DNA of 64,000 nucleotides from Collimonas pratensis (GTDB lineage Bacteria; Pseudomonadota; Gammaproteobacteria; Burkholderiales; Burkholderiaceae_D): the NCBI RefSeq assembly GCF_001584185.1, contig NZ_CP013234.1:3100001-3164000 (forward strand), written 5' to 3'. Under the pieces are notes generated by a model. The model saw nothing but the letters and a program-made list of their open reading frames with translations. It ran no database searches and was not told the origin of the DNA. Made by a program: the position numbers and the translations under genes. Positions 20,843-29,402 of the stretch are shown here, in pieces (position 1 is the first letter of the stretch; each line of letters opens with the position of its first letter).

Positions 20843-21555
20843 CGCTTAACCTCGGTTGAAGGGACGATCGCGGAGGGTAATTCTGTCGCGTCAATCACCC
20901 CATGCGATACAGGATTAGCTGTCAACAGTGACGTAGCCGGCTTTATTCCGATTGTTTCTAACGAGGTACCCGGCGCAGTTGGCAACAAATACAATGTGAA
21001 GCGTACCTTTGCTTCGACCCCATCTGTTGCTACGGCCTCACGCCGGAACGCAATAGCATCCAGTGATGCAAACGGCAGCTCCAGCAGTACATCTTCGCAA
21101 AATGCCTGCAACGCCGGATATGCACCTTTTACCGGCAACGTTACTTCATAAGTTAGAAAACCGCCTTGTGGACTGCTTCCGACCCGGTACTCTCCTTCAG
21201 GTAACGCCACGGCGTGGTGATGCGCAATCGCAAAGATGGCCTTGATATAGTGTTCCGTACGTTCTGCATGGCCCAAGGTATCGGTGAATAGCTGTTGCCG
21301 CTGAGCTGTCTGGCGCGGGCCGTCCGCAGCGACCTTTGAGGCAATGTCCCCGCGTCCGTGGACCCAGTCGCGAACGTCTTGTGCTACCTGCTCACTATGG
21401 CGCTGCTCCCACGCCAGGCCGATTGTAAAATACGCAGTACCAAGCGCAAGCAACACCAAGCCAACCCAATGCAGCAGACCCGCCCGCCTGCAAGCGAGGG
21501 ACAATTGCAATGCGATGTTACGTATCGAAAACGCTGTCATCGAAAAAGATTTCAT
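20839..21555 (-). CDS. PilO/GspM-like assembly protein
   Basis: This 238-residue bitopic protein has a short cytoplasmic part, a membrane helix (LLHWVGLVLLALGTAYFTIGLAW, about residues 27-49), a coiled-coil-like stretch (QTAQRQQLFTDTLGHAERTEHY) and a periplasmic ferredoxin-like domain (YEVTLPVKGAYPALQAFCEDVL). Position and fold match PilO/GspM, which dimerises with PilN/GspL. Its start overlaps the stop of the pilN-like gene (ATGA) and its stop overlaps the next start. Confidence 0.7.
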   Translation of the reverse strand: MKSFSMTAFSIRNIALQLSLACRRAGLLHWVGLVLLALGTAYFTIGLAWEQRHSEQVAQDVRDWVHGRGDIASKVAADGPRQTAQRQQLFTDTLGHAERTEHYIKAIFAIAHHHAVALPEGEYRVGSSPQGGFLTYEVTLPVKGAYPALQAFCEDVLLELPFASLDAIAFRREAVATDGVEAKVRFTLYLLPTAPGTSLETIGIKPATSLLTANPVSHGVIDATELPSAIVPSTEVKR

Positions 21556-22103
21556 TTCATCCTCTTTCCGTTGGCAGTCAGCGATAGCGTGACCGAAAAG
21601 CGAAGGACATTATTAGGATCCTGGGCATCCAATTGATGTCGTTTCATGCTCACTGCCGAAAAAACAGCTTGCTGTTTCAGGCTCGCCACATAGTCCAGCA
21701 TCGCTTCCGGTGAAGCAGCCTCGGCTGTCAGGCGTAATAGTTGGTGTTCGGGATCAGGATCCAGCGATAGCAAAGCAATCTCCGGAGGCGTGGCGACTTC
21801 AATTGCATCGAATAAATCGCGCCATGGCAAATTTAAATGACTTACCGCCTCATTGATGGCTGTGACCTGGGGAGCACTTAATATCACGGCTGGCGCCCGA
21901 TGGGCCACAGCCGAGGCAGCGTCCTTTTGTCGTTCTATAGTTAATCGCGTCTGCAGCCGTTGATACTGTCGCTGCCAGCCATTGGCGTGCCACAGTGCGC
22001 CAGCCGCTAACACTAGTCCCGATACCAGCAATGTCAGCCCGAAAGCGCTGCCACCCAGACGCTGGCGTCGAGATGGAGCGAAATCAATCGTCAACAACTT
22101 CAC
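21552..22103 (-). CDS. PilN-like assembly protein
   Basis: This 183-residue protein starts with a GTG that overlaps the preceding stop. It has a short cytoplasmic N-terminus (MKLLTIDFAPSRR, the segment by which PilN binds PilM), one membrane helix (FGLTLLVSGLVLAAGALWHA), a charged coiled coil and a periplasmic domain (LLSLDPDPEHQLLRLTAEA, ASPEAMLDYVASLKQ). The arrangement matches PilN or the C-terminal half of GspL. It is part of the inner-membrane platform with the pilM- and pilO-like products. Confidence 0.72.
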   Translation of the reverse strand: MKLLTIDFAPSRRQRLGGSAFGLTLLVSGLVLAAGALWHANGWQRQYQRLQTRLTIERQKDAASAVAHRAPAVILSAPQVTAINEAVSHLNLPWRDLFDAIEVATPPEIALLSLDPDPEHQLLRLTAEAASPEAMLDYVASLKQQAVFSAVSMKRHQLDAQDPNNVLRFSVTLSLTANGKRMK

Positions 22104-22885
22104 GCTACTGGCTCCTGTAACGGACTATTTGGACGTAACGCCACAATATTGACGTCACCAATACGCTGGCCGTGTAAGCTGTCGATTGCTCCGCCTGCTA
22201 CCTGACTGACATACAGCGTCGGTGGCAACGGCCGGTCCCAGCGCAGCGATTCGCGCATCAACAACGCTTTCAACGCCTCGGTGTTTTCCGGGGGAGATCC
22301 TATTGATAAATTGACGGCCGTGATATGTCTGCCCGTACCGGCTGAGAGCAATAAATGCCGACTGCCAATCCTGGCAAACCAACTATCGGATTGACGCATA
22401 CGATGTGCACAATCGTTCCAAATCCAGACACTTTCTGGCTTCACCCCTCCGGAGAACCAGCCGCCAGTTTTTAAGCCGGACAACAATGTCGTCATCAATA
22501 CGCGCGGCACGGCACACACCAGGAAAGGTCGGCCAACAGCCCAATCGGCTTGCATGACCCAGTCTGCCGCCTTGTCACCGAACAAGGTCGCAAAGCGCAA
22601 TGTGGCAATCGTCTGTAGATCGGTGAAACTATTCACCTGCTCGGGCGGCGTCACGATGAAATACCGCGTCAATCGGTCGTCGATACTGATAGGCACTTCC
22701 CGACCGCGCGGCACATGCGCAGACAGTAATTGCTGCAAACGAGGCTGTAAAGTGGATGCAGCAATCTGAGCGACATAGGCAACAGTCGCGCACACTCGCC
22801 ACGAGGTCTGCCGAGCACGTGTCGTCAACGTCAAGGTATCGACGCCCAGCATTAGCTGGAAGCGGTCAGGATTGAAGCGTGACAC
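22100..22885 (-). CDS. PilM/GspL-cytoplasmic-domain-like protein
   Basis: This 261-residue soluble protein starts at a GTG inside the end of gspE, with a GAGG site about 6 nt upstream; an ATG at 22852 is an alternative. It has no membrane segment. Weak actin-fold features (MLGVDTLTLTT at the N-terminus) and its place between gspE and the pilN-like gene suggest the PilM role, which is to couple the ATPase to PilN. Primary sequence is poorly conserved, so the call rests mainly on gene order. Confidence 0.55.
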   Translation of the reverse strand: MSRFNPDRFQLMLGVDTLTLTTRARQTSWRVCATVAYVAQIAASTLQPRLQQLLSAHVPRGREVPISIDDRLTRYFIVTPPEQVNSFTDLQTIATLRFATLFGDKAADWVMQADWAVGRPFLVCAVPRVLMTTLLSGLKTGGWFSGGVKPESVWIWNDCAHRMRQSDSWFARIGSRHLLLSAGTGRHITAVNLSIGSPPENTEALKALLMRESLRWDRPLPPTLYVSQVAGGAIDSLHGQRIGDVNIVALRPNSPLQEPVA

Positions 22886-24620
22886 GTTTGACCTCTTCTA
22901 ATGTGGTGACTCCTCGCCGCGCCAAATCCAGCGCGACTTCACGCAGGCTGCGGGTACCGTGCCGGGCAGCAGCGTCCTTAATCTGGCGTACCGGCGCCTT
23001 TTCGACAATCAGCTCACGGATTTCATCGTTGAGAGACAAGATTTCTGCAATCGCCGTGCGACCTTTATAACCAGTACCTCGACAATCACCACAGCCCGTT
23101 CCTGCACGCAAGCGAAACCCGCTGACATCAATCGTCGACATCCCCAGACGTTCGAGTTGTTCCACATCAGGCGCGACATCAACAGCACAGTGCGGGCAAT
23201 TATTACGTACCAGTCGCTGAGCCCATATGCCATTCAAGGCGGAAACGAAAGCATATGGATCAATGCCCATGTGCGTAAAACGGCCAAAAACGTCGAATAC
23301 ATTGTTGGCATGGACAGTTGTTAGCACCAGGTGCCCTGTGAGCGCCGATTGCACCGCAATCTCTGCCGTCTCACGGTCACGAATTTCGCCCACCATGATC
23401 TTGTCCGGGTCGTGACGCAAAATCGAACGCAACCCGCGCGCGAAAGTCAGTCCCTTCTTGTCGTTGACAGGGATTTGCAGAATACCGGGAAGTTGATATT
23501 CGACCGGATCCTCGATCGTAATGATCTTGTCGCGACCGTTATTCACTTCGGTCAACGCGCCATACAATGTGGTAGTTTTGCCAGAACCGGTGGGTCCCGT
23601 CACCAACAACATGCCGTAGGGTTCATCCGCCAGCCGACGTAAGGTACGTAGCGATTGCTCATCGAACCCCAGCGCTTCCAGTGATAGGGAACCATAGGAT
23701 TCAATCATCGCGCGTTTATCTAGAATCCGGATCACCGCGTCTTCACCGTGGATGCTCGGCATAATCGACACGCGCAAATCTATATCTCGACCACTGGATT
23801 CAACCCGAAAACTGCCATCCTGTGGGGTACGGCGCTCTGAGATATCCAGTTCGGCCAGGACTTTCAGACGCGAAATGACTTGCCCAGCCAATTCACGCCC
23901 ACCAATTGAGCGTGCATGATCCAATACGCCGTCGATGCGGTATTTGATGGTGAGGCCTGATGTCGTACTTTCGAGGTGAATGTCGGAGGCAGCAGCCTTC
24001 AGCGCGTCATACAGGGTCGAATTAACCAGCCGTACTGCAGGGCTGGCGGCGACATTGAGCGACGCAAACGACAACACCTCCGCCGAACGCCCATCGCGGT
24101 CGCCATCACTTCCATCGGCGACGATGTTATCGACCGCCCGAACAAATTGTTCCTGTTTACTTAAATAAGCCTGAATATCAGCCCGCAGCGCCAGATGAAA
24201 CGACAGCGGTTGCGGGCAACGAGCGCTGAGCCACGTCTGCAAATCAGCATCGAATGGATCGCCGATAACGGCCAAGACACCGCCAGCCTGTTCTAACAGT
24301 ACAACTTGCCGCTGCATGGCATCGGCCAGCGATAATAGAGAGAACAAAGGCGTCGTCAGATCCATGTCGGCAGTTTCTATCACTGGCCAACTGAACATGG
24401 CTGCCAGTGCAGCCACCGCTGCACGCCCCTGCTCTGGATAAAGCTCTTCAATCTCGGCCATGACCGATCGACCAGCCGTTCGCGCAGCAGCGCGCAAGTC
24501 TCGCAAGATGGCGGCATCAATCAACAATCCGGTCTGCGGACTCGGCATTGCTGCCACATGGTTGGCCTGCGGCATAAACGCCGCCGTCAATGCGACAGAA
24601 GTGGGATCAAGGAAGGTCAT
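22866..24620 (-). CDS. gspE: Type II secretion ATPase GspE
   Basis: This 584-residue hexameric assembly ATPase has an N-terminal adaptor region up to about residue 190. The core follows: SPAVRLVNSTLYDALKAAAS, then ASDIHLE, the Walker A motif GPTGSGKTTT (about residue 346), the Asp box TIEDPVEYQLPG, Walker B IMVGEIRDRETAE and the His box TGHLVLTTVHAN. Near the C-terminus two CxxC pairs (CPHC ... CGDC) form the zinc site of GspE/PilB proteins. It powers pseudopilin assembly. The start overlaps the gspF stop (ATGA). All key residues are present. Confidence 0.94.
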   Translation of the reverse strand: MTFLDPTSVALTAAFMPQANHVAAMPSPQTGLLIDAAILRDLRAAARTAGRSVMAEIEELYPEQGRAAVAALAAMFSWPVIETADMDLTTPLFSLLSLADAMQRQVVLLEQAGGVLAVIGDPFDADLQTWLSARCPQPLSFHLALRADIQAYLSKQEQFVRAVDNIVADGSDGDRDGRSAEVLSFASLNVAASPAVRLVNSTLYDALKAAASDIHLESTTSGLTIKYRIDGVLDHARSIGGRELAGQVISRLKVLAELDISERRTPQDGSFRVESSGRDIDLRVSIMPSIHGEDAVIRILDKRAMIESYGSLSLEALGFDEQSLRTLRRLADEPYGMLLVTGPTGSGKTTTLYGALTEVNNGRDKIITIEDPVEYQLPGILQIPVNDKKGLTFARGLRSILRHDPDKIMVGEIRDRETAEIAVQSALTGHLVLTTVHANNVFDVFGRFTHMGIDPYAFVSALNGIWAQRLVRNNCPHCAVDVAPDVEQLERLGMSTIDVSGFRLRAGTGCGDCRGTGYKGRTAIAEILSLNDEIRELIVEKAPVRQIKDAAARHGTRSLREVALDLARRGVTTLEEVKRVTLQS

Positions 24621-25807
24621 TGTAATGTCGTCGCCAAGTCAAAAATCGGCATATACAGCAGGACGACGATGCCCCCCACTACAAGCCCGATGATCATCAT
24701 CAAAATCGGCTCGAATGCCCTTGTAAAGCGATCGATGAAGCGCGTGATGTCGCCTTCGTAGAAATTCGAAGCCTGGATCAGCATGTCGCCAAGCTGACCT
24801 GAACGCTCACCAACACGCAGCATTCTGTAAGAAATGGCGGTCGTCAGCTGACACTCCTGAAACGAGTCAGAAAACAATGCGCCCGATTCGATGGCGGCAC
24901 GTGCCTGCTGCAAATGCATCAGTACGCGACGCGAAACAACGCCCTCGCTCATCGCCAATGCAGAGACAATCGGAATGCCGCTTTCTAGCAACATGCCTAG
25001 TGTTAAATATAGGCGGGAAGTTTCATAGAGGCGTATGCGTACCCCCACACCAGGCAGTCGCGCGGCTAAGCGCGACAATGCACCTGTGCGCGACAAGTGC
25101 CAGAACGATCCGCCTACTAGCGCCACCAGGAACAATGTTGTTCCACCGACGACAGCTGTATTGGCTGACACGAACGCACCAAATTTCAGCATCAATGCCG
25201 ACATAAAAGGCAGTTCCCGGCCTGTATCTTGATAAATGGTGGCGAACCGTGGCACCACGTATCCACCTAAGAAAGCCGTCACGGCAGTTCCGACCAGCAA
25301 TAGAATCGCCGGATAGATCGAGGAACTGATGATTTTGTTACGCACAACATCAACACGCTGCTGATAGGCGACATAACGTGCCAATACGGATGGGATATCA
25401 CCGGTGCTTTCCGCTGCCTTCATCAACCCAACCAGTAGCGGCGGGAAGACATCAGGCAGAGTGGTCAATGCGTCGGAAAAACGAGAACCGTCTCGTATGG
25501 TGTTGATAAGACGTTGTAGAACAGTGCGCGATTCGCTGGCAGCATCCTTTTCGATCAACCCTTCCAGCGCCTCCATCAATGTCAGACCGGCAAGCAATAG
25601 AGCATGCAATTCCTGGCAAAACAACAGCACCGAGAACTGGCGTCGGCGCCATCGTAACCCCGACATGCGTTGACCAATCGCTTGCAATGTAACGATCTGC
25701 AGAGATTGCCTTTCCAGCTGACGCCGAGCGTCCGCCTCGCTAGCCGCCTCAATGGTCAGGCGCGATAGTTCGTTTGCCGGTGACAGAACACGGATATCGA
25801 ATCGCAT
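24617..25807 (-). CDS. gspF: Type II secretion platform protein GspF
   Basis: The ATG at 25807 gives 396 residues beginning MRFDIRVLSP, the normal GspF/PilC start and length; an upstream reading would add 68 non-homologous residues. It has two repeated cytoplasmic T2SSF domains (FSVLLFCQELHALLLAGLTL, and RLYLTLGMLLESGIPIVSAL) and three membrane segments, the last being PILMMIIGLVVGGIVVLLYMP. It anchors the ATPase and pseudopilin assembly in the inner membrane. It lies between gspG and gspE in a coupled operon. Confidence 0.92.
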   Translation of the reverse strand: MRFDIRVLSPANELSRLTIEAASEADARRQLERQSLQIVTLQAIGQRMSGLRWRRRQFSVLLFCQELHALLLAGLTLMEALEGLIEKDAASESRTVLQRLINTIRDGSRFSDALTTLPDVFPPLLVGLMKAAESTGDIPSVLARYVAYQQRVDVVRNKIISSSIYPAILLLVGTAVTAFLGGYVVPRFATIYQDTGRELPFMSALMLKFGAFVSANTAVVGGTTLFLVALVGGSFWHLSRTGALSRLAARLPGVGVRIRLYETSRLYLTLGMLLESGIPIVSALAMSEGVVSRRVLMHLQQARAAIESGALFSDSFQECQLTTAISYRMLRVGERSGQLGDMLIQASNFYEGDITRFIDRFTRAFEPILMMIIGLVVGGIVVLLYMPIFDLATTLQ

Positions 25808-25848
25808 GAAAAGAACGTCGAGGTAGTCGTTGGATACAAATGATCGGC

Positions 25849-26310
25849 TTACGGCAGCACAATATCGGCGTCTTCGCCTGTACCACCTGGCTGTCCATCT
25901 TTGCCATAACTGACTATTTCCATATCGCCACGCGCGCCAGGAGTCCGGTACAAATAGGGATGTCCCCAGGGATCGAGTGGAATGGCGGTCTTCATATAGG
26001 GTCCATTCCATTTGGCGGCATCGTTCGGCGGCGCTACCATGAGCGCTTGCAATCCCTCTTCATTCGTTGGATAACGTCCTACATCCAATCGAAAAGTGTC
26101 CAAGGCCTTGTCGAACGCATCCATCTGGCTTTTAGCGACCGTCACTTGCGACTTACCAACCTGAGAAAAATACTTGGGCCCAACGTACGAAGCAAGCAGC
26201 CCAATAATCACCAACACCACCAGCAACTCCAACAATGTAAAGCCGCGTACCCGCCGGAGCAGCGAGAACAAGCGTGCGTTTGACGAGGTGAAAGAGTATC
26301 GGATAGGCAT
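25849..26310 (-). CDS. gspG: Major pseudopilin GspG
   Basis: This 153-residue prepilin starts at the ATG at 26310; an upstream TTG is less likely. The leader ends RRVRG and the mature protein begins FTLLELLVVLVIIGLLASYV with Glu5. The C-terminal half carries the GspG hallmarks: GRYPTNEEGLQALM, WNGPYMKTAIPLDPWGHPYLY, GKDGQPGGTGEDADI. These include the acidic calcium-binding loop of true GspG. It is therefore the best candidate for the main filament subunit, with the three later pseudopilins as minor subunits. Confidence 0.93.
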   Translation of the reverse strand: MPIRYSFTSSNARLFSLLRRVRGFTLLELLVVLVIIGLLASYVGPKYFSQVGKSQVTVAKSQMDAFDKALDTFRLDVGRYPTNEEGLQALMVAPPNDAAKWNGPYMKTAIPLDPWGHPYLYRTPGARGDMEIVSYGKDGQPGGTGEDADIVLP

Positions 26311-26367
26311 GGCACTCAAAAAGAGAAAGATCAAAAGGTGGACGAAGGTATGGCGTGAGCGGCTTTA

Positions 26368-27621
26368 TCAGGACTGGCCAGGCAATCGATAAGTCTTACC
26401 GCCGGTGACCGGAGGCAGCATCTGTTCTGCCACCCGTGAGGCTTTTCGCTGTGCCTCTGTGGGCATCAATGCTTTCAACGACTCGGGACTGCTGGTCAGC
26501 GATTCGAGGAACGTAATTAAATCCTGCCGCTCAGGCGGTGTCAGTAATAATGGATGTCCCTGCTCATTACTGCGGTAAAACACCTCCAAATCGACTGCCT
26601 CAGCCAGCGTTTTAACGCTACCGTCGTGCATGTAAGGCGCCGTCATCGCAACATTGCGTAAAGTCGGCGTGCGGAATGTACCAATATCTTGCGGCTGCAG
26701 CGTCACCACGAAACGCCCCAACTCAGCAAAATCATCATCCGTCAACACAATATCGTCGATGGGTACACCGCGTAATTTTTCGGCCGACAATTTTACGGTC
26801 AACTCGGCAAGACGCGGCGCGATTTGGTTCAAACCGACTGACAATGCGTGAAATTCGTTATCGGTGAAGAGCGCATTTCCTTTATCAATCGTGTGGCATT
26901 TGACACATGCCGCCGCACCGACGAACAGCTTGTAGCCGCGCAACGCCCCCTCCGACATCGCATGCGCATCGCCACCATAAAGATATCGGTCAAACGGCGA
27001 GTCACCGGCTATTAAGGTCTTTTGGTAAGTCGCCAACGCGCTCACTACACGATCGATCGTGATATCGCTCGCCGAGCGCGCGTCGAAAACACGCTTGAAA
27101 TCCGCCAGATAATCCTTATCGCGACGAATCACCGCCAGCACGGCCTCATGATCCGGCTGTCCCATTTCTCGCGGATTAACCAGTGGTCGCAAGGCCTGAT
27201 GCTCAAGTGTATCTTCGCGACCATCCCAGAACTGGGTCGGGTTATAACCGACGTTCAACAAGCTTGGCGCGTTACGGGTGCCCACTTTATTTCCCACGCC
27301 ACGCGACACGTCGAGGCCGTCAGCAAAGTACTTGTCTGGTTGATGGCAACTGCTGCAACTATGCAAACCATCAGCGCCCAATCTGTTGTCGTAGAACAGC
27401 TTGGCGCCCAAACTTACCAATCGATCGTCCCTGACTGGAGCGCTGGAAGATATTGATGCCCCTGATGAGGAGGGAGATGGCGGCAAGCCAAGTAAGCGGT
27501 TGAGGCCCGATTGAACGGTAACGGGAGAGTTTTGCGAGTAGGCCACCGGCAAAGAGACGCTTAGCAAACAAACTAGTCCGACAAGCACGCGACGGCCACA
27601 AATTTTTCCGAAGATGTTCAT
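26368..27621 (-). CDS. Di-haem cytochrome c peroxidase / MauG family protein
   Basis: The ATG at 27621 gives 417 residues with a clean signal peptide (LVGLVCLLSVSLPVAYSQ). Two haem c attachment motifs are seen, CSSCH (about 90) and CVKCH (about 243), with the family segments LGAKLFYDNRLGADG, TRNAPSLLNVGYNP, FWDGREDTLEHQALRPL, and FRTPTLRNVAMTAPYMHDG. Members reduce peroxide or carry out oxidative protein modification in the periplasm; sequence alone does not separate these. It lies 57 bp upstream of gspG on the same strand and probably heads that operon, which is unusual for a secretion cluster. Confidence 0.88.
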   Translation of the reverse strand: MNIFGKICGRRVLVGLVCLLSVSLPVAYSQNSPVTVQSGLNRLLGLPPSPSSSGASISSSAPVRDDRLVSLGAKLFYDNRLGADGLHSCSSCHQPDKYFADGLDVSRGVGNKVGTRNAPSLLNVGYNPTQFWDGREDTLEHQALRPLVNPREMGQPDHEAVLAVIRRDKDYLADFKRVFDARSASDITIDRVVSALATYQKTLIAGDSPFDRYLYGGDAHAMSEGALRGYKLFVGAAACVKCHTIDKGNALFTDNEFHALSVGLNQIAPRLAELTVKLSAEKLRGVPIDDIVLTDDDFAELGRFVVTLQPQDIGTFRTPTLRNVAMTAPYMHDGSVKTLAEAVDLEVFYRSNEQGHPLLLTPPERQDLITFLESLTSSPESLKALMPTEAQRKASRVAEQMLPPVTGGKTYRLPGQS

Positions 27622-27984
27622 GCTTCTCGCGCCGCCGCTTCTCAACTCAGGCCATGCCTTCTCTTGCGCATACGCGGCGAAAATAAGGAAAACCAAGATT
27701 TTTTAGTTAGACATGTAGCTTTTGGCTACAAAAAGTGGGCAAAGTTTATCATGAGAAACTTGCGGAGATGTAAATTTTACCCATAGGGAATGTTGTATGT
27801 AGACAACAATTTTACTACAAACAATGCCACATAATTATGAACTCAGCATTTTGCTTAATCACCCGACTTTCGTCGTCCCCATTTTCACACAGCGCAACTG
27901 ACAGAAAGACGCAATCAAGTTTTTATTGGCAGTTTCGTCTTTACTCGGACTCGTATGGGCGTAAAAACCTGATTTTAAGTTTGA
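27622..27984. other. A+T-rich upstream region of the peroxidase-secretion operon
   Basis: No gene is apparent here. The stretch should hold the promoter for the minus-strand operon. An imperfect inverted repeat (TGTTGT ... ACAACA) near 27790-27811 could be an operator, but there is no confident -10/-35 pair. Confidence 0.35.
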
Positions 27985-28282
27985 CCTCGGGAAAACGGTA
28001 ACCTCGGTAACTTGCCCGATTCTCCCTTGGTAACTATTTGATTTATATAGGATTAGGTGGTTACCATTCAAAGGTAATCTTTGGTAATGGAAAAGGTAAC
28101 CCCACTCTAAGTCTTTGATATGTATAACTATTATTTTTATTTATATTACCTTCTACTATGGTAACCAGATTACCCCAAGGTTACCCCGACGTTACCTTTT
28201 ATCAAAACCTTCAAAGCCTTATATTACAAGGCTTTACGACCGATTTTTAAAAAAGGTTACCAAGGTTACCGTTTTCCCGAGG
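27985..28282. repeat. GGTAACC-motif cluster bounded by a near-perfect inverted repeat
   Basis: The ends, 27985-28013 and 28253-28282, are inverted copies of about 29 bp that differ at two places; each reads CCTCGGGAAAACGGTAACCT outward-in. Between them lie about a dozen copies, on both strands, of GGTAAC or GGTTACC-like heptamers (for example at 27997, 28006, 28029, 28255 and 28264), in otherwise A+T-rich DNA. No protein is encoded. Iteron-like binding sites of a replication or partition protein, or a non-autonomous element, are possible. Confidence 0.75.
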
Positions 28283-28710
28283 GGGTCTAATTATTAGCGA
28301 CCATTGCCCCTAGACGAAATAGTCGGCATTTTTCATTGGTATTTCGTGCCTGTCACTATATGGTCAACTCATGTTTGTCGACCATATTGATACAAAACGA
28401 CCGCAATTTCTGTAAGCGAGTGAATGCACGTCATGGCCCTTCTTATGGTCTGAATTTTGGAACTGACGGAAAGCCGCTGATACGGAATTAAGACGACGTG
28501 TCAAGAAACCAGTTGTTATGTTGAGAATATCCCATTGAATTAACAAGATGATTAAATCTGCGACACCGAACTATAGTCGTAGCGCGAATTTGTTTCTAAA
28601 TAACGACAGATTTTTAGTGTATCTTGAGCCTTCTATGACTTTTTTAAAAATCATTTACGCAATCCCCAATTTTTACGACAAGAACAGATAACTCATTGAT
28701 TTTAAATAAA
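28283..28710. other. Non-coding A+T-rich stretch
   Basis: No convincing gene, RNA or repeat was recognised here. It separates the GGTAACC cluster from the tRNA-like fragment and may be remnant DNA of an integrated element. Confidence 0.4.
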
Positions 28711-28734
28711 ATTGATTTCCGGCCTCGGGCACCA
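28711..28734 (+). other. tRNA 3'-end fragment (possible att scar)
   Basis: The sequence ends TTCCGGCCTCGGGCACCA, like the T-arm, acceptor strand and encoded CCA of a tRNA (closest by eye to a tRNA-Phe-type 3' end). No tRNA body precedes it. A terminator starts 9 nt later, as is normal behind a real tRNA gene. Such a fragment is what remains at one end of an element that integrated into a tRNA gene. Confidence 0.45.
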
Positions 28735-28740
28735 AATACT

Positions 28741-28768
28741 AAAAGGCTCTCAGCGATGAGAGCCTTTT
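28741..28768. terminator. Strong intrinsic terminator
   Basis: A 9-bp perfect stem (AGGCTCTCA, loop GCGA, TGAGAGCCT) is flanked by AAAA and TTTTT, so it could work in both directions. It sits immediately after the tRNA-like 3' end. Confidence 0.85.
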
Positions 28769-28851
28769 TCATTATTTCCGCCATACCTCAGAATATTGTA
28801 GTATCGCTGGTATTGTGGATTACCTTTTGACAATCAATTGCTTGGGGTAAA

Positions 28852-29280
28852 ATGAGAAATGGTTTGCTCACACTCGCTGTGATCGTTTCGGCCAGCGGCT
28901 GCGCCACGCCGCCAATTCCGATTAACAGTGCTCGCTCGGTACCGATGGAGCGGATATTCCGTGCCGATGCGCTGCCGCTGGCAAATAGCGCCCGCGCTGT
29001 ATTTGTAAGGGATGGCGGATCCTCTGGCGCCGCAGCATACCAGCAGCTGTACATCGACGGAAAAAAAGCGGCCTCGTTGAATCCGGGTGAAAAAATCGAA
29101 TTCATGCTCACGCCGGGCCAGCATGTTTTCGGTGCCCTGCCGGCTGACGTCTTTAACACTCAGTCGCTCAGCACGATCAATCAGGACCTGAAGGCGGATC
29201 AAACCTATTTCTACCGCATTCAAACGGAAGGCAACTCCTTGCGCGCAACTGTCCAGCGATTTGTGCCGGCCTATCAATAG
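28852..29280 (+). CDS. Small lipoprotein
   Basis: This 142-residue protein has a lipoprotein signal with lipobox ASGC (cysteine about 17). It continues PPIPINSARSVP and has a beta-rich domain with YQQLYIDGKKAASLNPGEKI and LTPGQHVFGA, resembling the DUF2846-like lipoproteins in which a PEGA-like beta sheet follows the lipid anchor. A GGGG-containing site lies upstream of the ATG. It probably faces the periplasm from a membrane. It stands alone between two terminators, and its specific function is unknown. Confidence 0.75.
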   Translation: MRNGLLTLAVIVSASGCATPPIPINSARSVPMERIFRADALPLANSARAVFVRDGGSSGAAAYQQLYIDGKKAASLNPGEKIEFMLTPGQHVFGALPADVFNTQSLSTINQDLKADQTYFYRIQTEGNSLRATVQRFVPAYQ

Positions 29281-29363
29281 GCCGGGCCGGCGTTGACTTT
29301 GCATCCTGCCGCTTCCGGCCGCAGAATCCGGAATGGTTTACGCCGTTGGACCGAACGACAAAA

Positions 29364-29383
29364 TGCCGGGCAACAGCCCGGCA
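29364..29383 (-). terminator. Terminator after the BON-domain gene
   Basis: A perfect 8-bp stem (TGCCGGGC / GCCCGGCA, loop of 4) is followed by TTTTG on the minus strand, 20 bp past the stop of the BON gene. It lies between convergent genes. Confidence 0.8.
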
Positions 29384-29402
29384 CTTGACCTGCATCTACT
29401 GC

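Noticed and set aside
27790..27811. Inverted repeat TGTTGT/ACAACA as operator of the peroxidase operon
   Set aside because: It is short, imperfect and in A+T-rich DNA where such repeats arise by chance; noted only as part of the upstream region.
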